Shown: positions 1 through 10,513 of the stretch, one piece after another
Numbering within the stretch: position 1 is the stretch's first letter
Layout of the letters: each line of letters starts with the position of its first letter
Assembly: GCA_033030425.1 (NCBI GenBank)
Contig: JAUFSD010000014.1
Coordinates: 868,001-932,000, forward strand
DNA: 64,000 nucleotides
Source: Verpa conica
Taxonomy: Eukaryota > Ascomycota > Pezizomycetes > Pezizales > Morchellaceae
Direction of reading: 5' to 3'
The notes under the pieces: generated by a model
Seen by the model: the letters and a program-made list of their open reading frames with translations, nothing else
Databases searched by the model: none
Told to the model about the DNA's origin: nothing
Translations under genes and position numbers: made by a program

Positions 1-1
1 T

Positions 2-1114
2 TTGTATGAGGGGGGTTATCATGTCTTTACAATATCGGAGGGGCCGGATGGCGAGAACATACCGGAGCGGGAGGGCATAATGATGCCTGATAAAGCACAG
101 GGCTTAGCGGATCAGGAAGATGTGGGAATTGGGTATGAGAATGTGCTACTGGCTCATGCGAAGGTGTATGCACTGGCACAGTGTAAGGGCGTCGAAGGGC
201 TGAAGAAAGTAGCAATGAGACGGCTTAGGATAGTGCTTGAAGAAGTTGGGTGGCGTATGCTCTGGGGGTATCCCAAGGGAGTGGTTGATGTCATTGAGTT
301 GTTGGGGTATGTCCATTGTCACACACTCGCAAAATCGGAGGAGCCAATACGGGAGCTTGTGTCAACGTTTGCATCGGAGAATCTTGAGAGACTTATGGGT
401 CAGAAGGAGATGGAGCTGCTGTTGGCTAAAGAGGGGGGTCTTGCAATCGAATTGATGGAGGGGGTTGCTACAAGGCTCTGTACTGCAGGGAGGAAGGCTC
501 TGTATTTTGAGAGGGAAGTAAAGAGCTGGAAGAAAAAGGTCTCCAAGTCTGATAAAAAATTGCGGCAAGCAGACGTTGAAAATGAGGAGAAGTTGCGGAA
601 ATCAGAGGCTATCAGTACTGAAAGGCTGAACAAGGTTTTGGAACTGGAAGGAAAAATCGCGGATATGAAGCGGTCGCTTAAGGATGGAGGATCAATAAAA
701 CTCCCTCTTCAAAGTCCGGCCTACAAGGGGACATATGTCCGTACAACATTTCCCCCGCGTATGCTCTTTTATATCGCCGCGGCCTCAGTTATTATCATCG
801 TTGCTACCCTGTTCATTCAAAACGCCCCCCAAACCGCCGATAGAGAGCTCTTCCGAGGGCTCTGTCAGTACTACAAAGCACATTCACCGGCTGGGAATAC
901 TATTATCGATACGCTCGGAGGGAAACTTTTGAAGGAAAAATGCCGTCAATCTACACCGGGTTTACACCTCGCGGGCTTACTTAATAACAGTCAACAAGGT
1001 ATATGCCAGTTTTTTGAAGCACGTGGGTGGGCTGGGACAGATATTATAGACACTAGTATTGTTGGTGGGTCTCTTAGGAGGAGTTGTCAAGACCTAGGTT
1101 ATACAAGCTTCTAG
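2..1114 (+). CDS. BTB-family membrane protein, 5' part outside the window
   Basis: The reading frame is open from the window edge to a TAG at 1112, so the N-terminus, where the BTB fold would lie, is missing. What is visible resembles the C-terminal half of the gene at 1868-3098, including the shared stretch LLAHAKVYALA. Next come a charged, probably coiled-coil segment (about residues 175-235), a hydrophobic span (FYIAAASVIIIVATLF) and a tail of about 95 residues. The tail holds two copies of a module of the form C-x-[YF]-[YF]-x-A-[HR]-x-x-AG, ending in a second Cys. Two cysteines per copy beyond a membrane span suggest a lumenal or outer position; that is inference. The function is unknown. 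It differs from its neighbour in having the coiled coil. No intron is visible. Confidence 0.6.
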   Translation: MYEGGYHVFTISEGPDGENIPEREGIMMPDKAQGLADQEDVGIGYENVLLAHAKVYALAQCKGVEGLKKVAMRRLRIVLEEVGWRMLWGYPKGVVDVIELLGYVHCHTLAKSEEPIRELVSTFASENLERLMGQKEMELLLAKEGGLAIELMEGVATRLCTAGRKALYFEREVKSWKKKVSKSDKKLRQADVENEEKLRKSEAISTERLNKVLELEGKIADMKRSLKDGGSIKLPLQSPAYKGTYVRTTFPPRMLFYIAAASVIIIVATLFIQNAPQTADRELFRGLCQYYKAHSPAGNTIIDTLGGKLLKEKCRQSTPGLHLAGLLNNSQQGICQFFEARGWAGTDIIDTSIVGGSLRRSCQDLGYTSF

Positions 1115-1867
1115 TATTAGTAAACATACCAGCTACTGGTCCTCAAAAACCTCCGCCCTCGTTTGTTTATTTAATGTTTTATGGTGGCTTTTTATACAAT
1201 TCTTATCCCAGTACAAGGCTACTATCATCATTTCCTTTCCTACCTGGATGCCTGTTTTACCTGAGTTTTAAGTTCTATTATGACTAGAGTTTTCACATCA
1301 GATGAGAAGCTAGTTATATCTACTTAAGCGTTCGGTAATTTATTTATGCTATCACTTTTTGAAATAGCCTTACTTTTAGGTCCCCTACACCAGTAGTACA
1401 AATTTATTAGGATAAATTATGGCCATATATAGCTAAGCTAGAAATCAGGTATCACAGCTAATCTTACATACTATTGGCTACATAGAATACAGCGCCCATT
1501 AGTTGAGATCCACCAGCTTGTGTAGGTACATAATATTGTCGTATATGTACTTTCCGGACTACAACACTAAATACATATCTGGGTTCATGATTCTACCAGG
1601 GCAATGTGCATCTTTCAAAAATGGATAGCTAGGCCACCACCACTCTTGACGGCGGGTGAGGTTATAATTTTTTTAAACAAGCTTACTCGGTACCTGCAAT
1701 ATCCAGGCGCCCAGAAAATAGAGGGCTAGGGCTATCAGCTACCCAGAGTCAACCCCGCCCGAAAGCTGTTCAGCTGGTAAAAGCTACACATCCATACTAC
1801 TCGAAGAAAGATACTACCCTGCTATACATTCGCACCACTCGCACAAAGCTCGCGCCAAAATAAAATC
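1115..1867. other. Intergenic between the two BTB paralogs
   Basis: AT-rich spacer with no credible coding frame, RNA gene or repeat that I can see. It should contain the 3' end of the first BTB gene and the promoter of the second. Confidence 0.5.
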
Positions 1868-3098
1868 ATGCATCGTAATTTCGCTAGGTACCTCCTTGCG
1901 CCCGCTCCACAACTATTGTACTCCTACTAAAAACCAAAGTTTTCTCGCCTCAAGACCTATTGAGATCCAATCCCGCGACAAAAGCTACTTCATCAACAGC
2001 AATTTCCTTGCAGCGCAATCGGGGCCACTCCATAGCGTTATCACCGAGGACAAAATCGAACTATTGGATTGGGACGGCGACACAGTAGGGCGGTTTGCCG
2101 AGTACTTGTATATTGAAGACTACCATGTTCCCACAGCCAGTACAGAATTTAAAACTAGGGGGGTGCTGAAACGGGATAGAGTCGTGGCGTTGGATTTAGC
2201 ACAGAATTTAGAAGGCCGGGAAGAGTCAAGGCGTAGCGGCGAGAATCTACTCTTGGCGCATGCAAAAGTGTATGCGCTTGCAAAACACAAGGGTGTTGAA
2301 GGCCTCTGGAAAATGGCACTAGATAGGCTTAAGATGGCGCTTGAGGAAATAGATGGGTTAATCGAGGGTGGGGCTTTAGTGGCGGCGGGTGAGCCCCCAG
2401 TGGTGACGGACGGGCCTTCAATGGCAGCAGATGTTGTTGAGTTACTGGAATATGTCTACTCTTACACATACCCCATTATAACCCGAGATGATCCAATACG
2501 GGACCGTATATCAACATTTGCGGCGAATAATTTCGACAATCTTACGAATCAGAGGGGAATGAGATCATTGTTGGACAGTGGGGGCAACTTTACGGTCGAG
2601 CTAATGGAGAAGGTGATGGGGAATATGAGGAGCTTGCGTGAGCATAAAGCAATGGCAGATCCTTCTATTTCAGTCTTGGCCTATGATACTACGAGGTCAG
2701 AGGGAAAGAGGTGGATATTCTCTATCTTTAGGTGGACGTATTCCCTACGAGGGCTCCTTTATATCTCGGCGGTTTTGATTATGATTATCGCGATTGCTCT
2801 ATCCACGCAGACGGCCGCCCCACCCACACCAGAGCCTAAAATTGTCCATGAAAAATACTTCAATAATATGTGCCAATACTATAAAGCCCACTCATGGGCT
2901 GGGAGTACTTTTGTCACGGTTGGAGAGGTACCCCTAAAAGAAGCATGCGCCAAATATAAACCAGGTTTCCGACTTTCACAAATTTCTATTGTTACTGGGA
3001 AGCGGAGAAGCATATGCGATTTCTATAAGGCGCGGAATTGGGCCGGGAGCTATTACCTGGAACTTGGTGGGAAGTCTCTCGAGCAGTACTGTCAATAA
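1868..3098 (+). CDS. BTB/POZ-domain membrane protein with duplicated C-terminal Cys module
   Basis: Two exons, 1868-1887 and 1940-3098, give 392 residues. The first exon is only 20 nt. It supplies the only suitable ATG, because the long frame otherwise has no upstream Met, and the 52-nt intron has a TACTAA-like branch site. The BTB-like part (residues about 15-75) has DKSYFINSNFLAAQSGP and WDGDTVGRFAEYLYI. A helical region follows with the LLAHAKVYALA stretch typical of fungal BTB proteins. A membrane span lies near residues 276-295. The roughly 97-residue tail carries two related modules (CQYYKAHSWAGS...C and CDFYKARNWAGS...C). Fungal BTB proteins are often Cul3-type adaptors or of unknown role; a membrane anchor with a Cys tail is unusual. 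Tandem paralog of the preceding gene. Confidence 0.7.
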
Positions 3099-3615
3099 TC
3101 AAGTTACAGTGTTCTATTGTGGGCTTACGGGATTAACTGGAAAGTAAGATGTTTTGCGGAGCTGTATATTAAAAGTGACTTTAAAGCAAAAAATCAACTT
3201 TTTCTAAGTGTTTATTCTGTTTCTTTTGTTTTCTTTTAATTTCTAGTGCCTCCTGTGAGGCGGTAGGTTTTTGCATATCGTATACATAGGGCTGGCACAA
3301 GAACAGATTACACTTGAGTCCCTCTATATCAACTTGGGCCTTAGGGAGGTTGGAGACTCTATTAAATATTTATCACGCCCCTGCAACCTATGTGCTGGTT
3401 AGTTTTAAGTGTAAAGGTTGATTGTTAGTAGCGCATAGGCACTAGGTGGACCTAGTTTTATATTTAATAATTACAGTCTTTTCCCTAAGACTACGTAAAA
3501 AATCGAGAAATTATCCTGAAAACTCTATCATAAAGACTGAAGGGTAAGGCACCACTACCAACTTAGGTAGCTTTAATCCATACTCCAAACAAGCCATATA
3601 CACAAAATAAAATCT
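3099..3615. other. Intergenic, convergent 3' ends
   Basis: Spacer between the ends of the BTB gene and the P450 gene, which converge here. T-rich and A-rich runs are present, as expected for 3' UTRs. Nothing else seen. Confidence 0.5.
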
Positions 3616-5542
3616 TCAGTGTTGCCGCCGATCTAAGCGAAACTTAACATTATCTACAAGTAGCGGTGAAAGTGTAATTATTCCCGCGCCTCGTGCGTAG
3701 AGATCATTCTCCACCTCTTCGCGAGAGAGACCTTCTTTAAGTTGTACCCGATAATCCCGGAGGAGCCTAGCAAAGAAGGCCACGAATTCAGTCTGCGCGA
3801 ATTTCCTGCCTAGACATACCCTTGGACCACCGGAAAATGTAAGGAACTTCCCCTTCAACTGGTTTATTTTGTTGGCAGCGCTGATCTTATTGGGACTCTT
3901 TTCATCGCCTAGGCCCGTAGCTGTGTCGGCCATCCAGCGGGACGGGTCGATTTTATAAGGGTCGTGCCAATACTTCTCATGGTAGTGAATACCACTGCTG
4001 TTCAGAAATACTCTAGTTCCCGATGGAAGAACATATGTTCCGGCATCATTGCCATCGATGTCGCTAGTGATGATTCTTTGAGGTTGGGTGACCAGCTTAA
4101 TGAGTTGGACGACTATCGGAAATACCCGCAAAATCTCGTACTTTTTATCAAAAGAGTTTAATGTCATACTCAAGTACAAAATGTTATTAGAGTAGGGGGT
4201 TTGGCTTACCATAAAAGCATATGTGAACTTGAACTTGTCAAAATCTTCAGTAAATGAGAGCTCCTGTCTACCTTCCTTTTCGGCTTCTTCGTATACCCGG
4301 TCGATCTCCTCAATTAACTGCGTCTGCAAGTCTTCCCGCAAGGTCAAAACAATAAGTGCATAGATGATCGCATTGGCAGTTGTCTCGTAACCTGCCCGAG
4401 TGGGGTGAGTAGATGAACACACCTGACAAATAGCATGCTATATTTTGATGAATTGAGCGGAACTTACCAGCTACCAGGAATACAAACAAGTTCCCCATAA
4501 CCTCATCATCAGTAAATGTCTCCTTCTTCGACCCATTGTCGGTCTTATTTGAATCTCTCGCTTCGAATGCGGAGGCTTTCATGACGGCCGTTAATAAGTT
4601 TCCTTTGGAGTTTACGCTTTGATAATCTAGATTCTTCCTCAGACTCTCTTTCTCAGATGTTATCATCTCCCGCAAATATGTATCAAGCTCTTTTTGTGCT
4701 ATATGTGCATCCTTCCAGGGTGTCAAGTTCAAGATCCACCCCGGAACTAGCAAGATCGGAAGTATCCACTTCATCGTGTCGGTAAGGGCCTTGAGGAAGC
4801 TTAATTCATGGCCAGGGGGTATTGTACCACTATCCACGGAATTATCCACCCAGTCGAGACGCTTGCCGAAACCAGCACGAGAAATAACGCCAAGGGTAAG
4901 AGAGTGTACGTCGAGGTGTAACTCGCGCGAGCCATGTAGAGACCAGGCTGACGAGAGGCGTTGAGTCTGCCAGAGGGTCTCGTTCCAGACGAGTTCATTG
5001 ACACCACTGGCATCGCTGGGTGAAGGAGCGGTGATGCGGATATGGAAGCGCCAGAGGTTGCCTTCGGAACTTGTAACATTCGGACCATACGGCTCAAGTA
5101 TTTCTGTCTTACATTAGCACTCTACTGTAGTGGGAATCTAAGACATACTGTAAAGGTCCGGCGGTTTCGTAAAGTCATTCCGCCTTAACATAATATCCAT
5201 CACCATCCTCGCATCCGAAGAATAACATGCTAAACCGCCTGGTGCCACAACTAAGAAAACCTCTCCGTACTTCTCGTGCGTGTGGCGTTTATCTTCCCAT
5301 GACCAATCCTTGATCATAAATTGCGCCCACCTCGGCCACCTACGATTTTTCTTTAGGTAGCTAGAGCATATATAGCGCAGGATGGGTGTGGTGAAGTACG
5401 CATAGGATTCAAATTCGAGGACTGGGCTATAGGTGTATGGAAGGCCAGTGGCTTTTGCAAGACGGATATTTCTGATGAAAGAGATTAATATATAGATGAT
5501 GAAAGAGGCCGGGAGAATGATGGCAGTTAATAGGACGTGCAT
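3616..5542 (-). CDS. Cytochrome P450 monooxygenase
   Basis: Four exons (5149-5542, 4468-5103, 4210-4391, 3616-4140) join to an intact 578-residue protein, a normal length for a fungal microsomal P450. The N-terminus is a membrane anchor (residues about 1-22). The oxygen-binding I-helix motif AGYETT lies at 343-348, restored exactly by splicing. The K-helix ExxR is EILR at 406-409, also at an exon junction. The heme loop FSGGPRVCLG is at 505-514 with Cys512 as the thiolate ligand. It should be an ER-bound, NADPH-P450-reductase-dependent oxidase; the substrate cannot be told. Introns are 45, 76 and 69 nt. No biosynthetic cluster enzymes surround it apart from a dead P450, so a secondary-metabolite role is not supported by context. 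Confidence 0.92.
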
Positions 5543-6610
5543 GGCAATGGCAGTGTTTAACTACGCTACAGCGTAAAAATTAGTAGGACTGCGAAGGAAT
5601 ATTGTTTTTCCCCAGCTTGAGACTTAGGTAAAGTAGAGAATATAATTCAGCAAGCTTATATATTTGATTCTTGGTTGGATTGAGGTGGAGAATGACGGAA
5701 CAGCCAGCTATGCAGTATGTATATCAGGATGCCGATAAAGTGTATAAGCGTGGGGGATGATCCCCTATACCCTTACCGAACGAATTACTTACCGCCTCTC
5801 GTGGAGTTGGAGAAATGTGTGTTATCGGGTAGGGATTCTGTAATCATGCTGCTGAGAGGCTAGAAGGCCAATAAAAATCTTTGGTCTTGTAGAGTACACT
5901 ACTACTGGTAACGCGGCACTCAGAGCATCGCATGCTTGACTAGCCAAGTAGCCAATCAAATTCCCACAAGGCAAGCCTGAAGCTAGTTTTCGTGAGGAGG
6001 TATTCGGGAAGAACCCTGTAACACGCAGATCTAGATTCAACTAGGTAAAACATATATCAACCCCTGCTGATTATGTATGTTTTGCTTATTCAAGGCAAGC
6101 GATAAGTACTGGTAAGACAGTAGGCAACTAGTCAGTAGGTACGACGGGTCCTTTTATACGACTTCGCAGGTGGGAGCGGAATAAATTTCAACACTATCAT
6201 AGGGCCTCTAATATTGAAAGCCCGGTAAGAAATCGCCAATGGGGCAGTTTATTATTTAATAACCCAGGCTCTTCGTGGATCCACCTTATCGCTTCACTCC
6301 TCTCAATATACTTTGTAATATCCGAGATACTTCGTCAAGACCAAATTCTATAAAGTACGTTCCCATTACGTATTCTTAGAGAACCTTTCATAGTTGTGCC
6401 ATGCACCTGACACGTAGCAAATAAATAGATAAATCTAGTGTCTCCGGACCCTAAACTCTTGATAGAGTACGGAGGATATAATTATAGTTTCGGATATGAA
6501 CTAAAGGCGGTTATCTTCCCTGTATAGGTAGGCATGGGCTTGAAGTAACGAAGTCTAAATATTGACACCCTCTGAAAGGCCGTACCGCCAGCGAAAGGCC
6601 CCCCACTCCA
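5543..6610. other. Intergenic upstream of the P450
   Basis: AT-rich, with many scattered stops in all frames. It holds the P450 promoter and the degraded 3' flank of the P450 pseudogene. No repeat or RNA gene recognised. Confidence 0.45.
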
Positions 6611-8180
6611 TTAGCTATCCCTAGGAATTACTTGCACTTTGAGCTCAGGTTTATTCCACAATACCCGCATCCCAGAGTCCCGTTGGCAGTCTAGGTCATT
6701 CACCAATTTCAAGTCGTACTTGAAATGTAGCTTTGCTAGGATTGCTCGGAGTTCCATCCAGCCAAGACTAGGATATAGTAAGTAAGACACCGACCACTTG
6801 ACACAATTGAGACAAACTTGCCTGCGCCCGCACACCCATAGAAAATGACTGACTTGCTTCCAAGATATCTCTATTGTTGTCTCCCAGCCACCGCTCTGGC
6901 TTAAACTCCCATGGATCTTCGAAATTCAACGGTGAAAGAGATACTGCCACTGGATTTGCCGAAACTGTAGTCTGCCAGGATCAGTCAGTGACTAGCTTGT
7001 AGCCATCTATACGCAGGGAAACATACTCCTACCGGTAAAAAGTAGCCATCAATCGTATCGCCTCCTTTTGATACAATTCACGGCAGGCCTAGGGGGAGTG
7101 GCGTATAGATACACATTCCCTCAAGTGCCACCGCATGTAGGTACTTGAGTGGTACAGTCAACGTTGCATCAATCCCGTCATAGGACTTGAATGCACCCCT
7201 GACCTCCTCCTGGAGCTTTTTCATGGCATGCGGTGTACGGAGCAGGTAGTAGGTTATATATACGAGAGAGGGTTGTTGCCGTTGTTTCACTTCCTGCTAT
7301 ACTAGGGGTAGGATTAGTATTGCTCTTGTAACTTTCTCAGTGCATACTTACACAAGGTCGGATGAATGTGCCGCCAGTCTTTGGATGTCAGAAATCCCGT
7401 ACTCATCGCGTTTCTCAAGCATTATTGTCAAGAAGTCTTTGCGGCCGCTTTCCCGATTGATTCTCCTATTGAAAGAGGTTGGATATTGCAGAATAATCGA
7501 GAAGTTACTATAAACTCACTTATTGACTAGGTTAATTGTGTATCTCTCGTGCTTAGCTGTATCTTCAGATAGCTTTCTAAGTAGGCCAGGGAACAGAGTC
7601 AAGAAGACCTTCGTAGCTAGAGGAAATCTATTAAAACAATCCACAAGCACACCAAGTCTTAGACAGTTGATAACGACTGAGATCCAAAAGTAGGTTTCTT
7701 CTGTATTCCCCGAATGAATATAAGCTCATGTAAGTGGTACTGTTTTTTTTGTTTCGTTTTTCCTAGAAAACGTACCCGCGGATGCGACTCCACCGAAACT
7801 CTCCCCAAAAGCCAGACTCCCAATAATGTCAAAAATTTGCAAGTTTGAGCCACATCACCAGGTCCAGGCCTTCTTTTCCATGTTTCCCAATTTATTCGAT
7901 AAATTTGTCTACAATCTCGGCAATCAAATACTCCTGCTACTTCAGTGACCTGTCTGAGAAGGCGTGTGACAAGTATTTGCGCATTTTAGAATTCTCCGCT
8001 AGGTCGCACTCACTAACAATCGAATGTGTTCCTGAAAAACTACCGCCGTCATAGAACCCACTTTTGATAAATGTTTAGTGACCTTTACGAAGTCCGTAAA
8101 TATCCTTCCACGAACCAAGTGTGTTGAACGAAAGCCTATTTGGGGCTACGTGAACGACCAGACCTAGTAGTCGGCCGTTA
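6611..8180 (-). pseudogene. Cytochrome P450 pseudogene (different family from the intact one)
   Basis: Ordered P450 fragments run down the minus strand: VAPNRLSFNTLGSWKDIYG near 8100-8160, a segment ending KMRKYLSHAFSDRSL near 7950-8040, FDIIGSLAFGESFGG near 7790-7830, AGSETTATT near 7275-7305, TYYLLRTPHAMKKLQEEVR near 7180-7255 and a C-terminal WMELRAILAKL near 6720-6760. Lesions: an in-frame TAA at 8075-8077 just after RKGH; a two-base shift in the CTCTCTC run near 7264-7270 right after the I-helix; the ExxR motif reads EGMC, so the invariant Arg is lost; and the heme loop region (SFSMGVRA) breaks before any ligand Cys. The enzyme cannot be functional. The I-helix and the region around the ExxR differ clearly from those of the intact neighbour, so this is not a recent tandem copy of it. 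Confidence 0.85.
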
Positions 8181-10513
8181 AAGTACTGTGAAGGCTCAAA
8201 CACAAGCAGTCAGATGTATAATTACCATATTTCTCGTGTAATCCTAAAACTTTATATGGCTGTCGACCCCAAAGAAACGTGAGACAGTGTGGAAGCTGTG
8301 ATAATTTTCAGTCCCAGTACTGACTTCAACAGGGGGTTACTTTGGTAAGGGCTTATATTGCTCGGAGCAGCGGTCGGTGGACCAGGGAACTTTGATAGGG
8401 GGTGATTTATGTAATTGCCCAGTGTCGCAAGACCCCAGAAGATGGTAATCTAATCAGGACATAGCCAGAGAGATCATCCTAACAACAGCTCAAGAGGGTC
8501 AAGAAACTAACACAAAAACAGAGATAGTAGCGATTTTCCAGGTGGAAAATGACAGGTCTTCACCAGTCATTATTGATGCCTTGCTCATAGGAGATGTTCG
8601 GAATATTTGCTAGTAAACCCACTAGATGGTTATAGTTATAGTAGAGGAAACCAGAAGTATTACTCCCTACTTTATAAAAGCCCCGCAAAGTAGATTTATT
8701 ACTTGGCCCACAAATCTTGTGAGAGTAGTAACCGATAGTGTCACGGACTGGGTTCCGGGTAAATACCGAGATCCAAAAGGCCCTAGCCATAGGAGCAAAG
8801 CTAGATCTCCCGCTACGGACCCTACAACAAGGCTAGAGCAACCTTGTGTATGTACAGGGCGGCCTGGAGAGATAGTCTAATGTTATATCACCCAGGAACT
8901 CCCAATTAAAGATTTATATACGACATATCTCGTCTCCACGCAGAAAGTGGCTTAGCCTAGCTAGGAGGTCTACAATTTCTTACCCTAGTATTTTTCTTCG
9001 GTCATCGAGTACGATTGTTTTTAGGTAATATTCTTTAGGCTTAAGACCTCCTCAGGGTGGGCAATAAGTGCCTAGATATGTGGGCCTCTGATAGGGAATA
9101 TCTATTGGATGCAGAAGTTTTCCTGCACAAAGTAGATATAACTATCCATTAGTGAGAATACTCGCTTGAATTTCCAGGTACTTATTTCCTACCGCACAAT
9201 TTAAGCATCTGATGCGTGTGAGGAACCGAGAATTTCTAGTTTTGTCAAGATTCGGCTTTGAATGAATTAATTCATACATTTAATACTTCTCTGATTGGGC
9301 CTATAATTATCATGTGTTATTATCATAATCCGGTTGCAATATATGTTTTGGCCCCCATATTCCAAGATATCAACATCAATGCTTTACTAGAAGACCAATG
9401 ACCCAGAAGACAACTAACTCCGAAATACCAGCAAGAGCTTGAGTCCTTTCGTATATACTATTAAAACCCTACTCCACTGAGACATGGAAACAAAGGTCTA
9501 AGCAATAAAGCCAATAAGCTCTAAGGGTATCTATTCTATAGAAACTAGAGTGGTATATAATGTCTTTTGCCTACCTAATTTAGCGCCCAGTCTATACACG
9601 GTTGATACAAATATATATTCTGCCATCTGAAACTCAAGGCTATTCTAGCGAATAACATCACCTTTCATATACTTCACGCCTTCAATACTATCTTTGATTA
9701 CTTCTAATCCTTTAATACAGGCTTTATACCATGAAGCATCATGCCCCATGCCCTATAGATATTTCTGGTCAACCTAAGGAATTGCTTATCCTCCCTAGGT
9801 CTACCAGCAGCTGTTCAATATTCAGTAATACCTGAGTTCCGCAGATGCACTCAAGTAGTACGCGTACGAGAACAGGATATATCAACTCGTCAATAACTCC
9901 ACAAGCAGTATAAATGCGTGCTATATATATAGATGCAACCTTAGCCACGATACTCATTGGCCACACCACCAACGTAATATCTCCGCTAGTACACCACACA
10001 TATTCATTGGTAGTCACTGGGCTTAATAATAATTAACACAACCCCGCATAAATCTCTAAATATTAGCACATATGCAGATCTCGGCGGTACGTAGGTACGT
10101 TCTCTATTTGCTTCAGTTGAGAAATGAATGAAGAGAACCCCCCGTAAAAAGCCTTTTTCTACTAACGATGGGGTTTTAGGGAAGTATTGGCGTTTACACT
10201 TTTATCAGTCGACTTCCTAGGACGCGAAGTTTTGACTCAGATCAAACAGAAATCCCTGCCTGGCCTTATATAATTATTTTAATTTACTAAAACGCACTAA
10301 AATAAACATGGAGCTTAATAACTAGCCTATCTCTAAAGCTTATACTGAGTTATATCGAAAAAATTATGCAGTAAAGATTAATTCTATAGAGCGAAATCAG
10401 AACGAATAGATAACATAAATATGAGAGGATACGAAACGCGTAGCGAGAACTATGAAAACAAGCTTAAGAACTTGAGGCCCTATGGAAAACCTTAAATACC
10501 TCACTCCTATACT
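8181..10513. other. Gene-free AT-rich region
   Basis: About 2.3 kb without a supportable gene. The longest frames (for example 76-84 codons near 8560-8880 and 9769-10017) lack domain signatures and are broken on both sides. Two ACGCGT words occur (9860 and 10436) with no gene start nearby. It probably includes remnants of the P450 pseudogene 5' end and the NLR 3' UTR. Confidence 0.4.

Noticed and set aside
8560..8880. Two overlapping frames of 76 and 84 codons on opposite strands
   Set aside because: No start context, domain or neighbouring exon; mutual complement in a gene-free region.
9860..10441. ACGCGT words at 9860 and 10436 as MCB boxes
   Set aside because: Neither is upstream of a gene start; the number in the window is compatible with chance. 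Used instead as a caution for the two promoter boxes reported.
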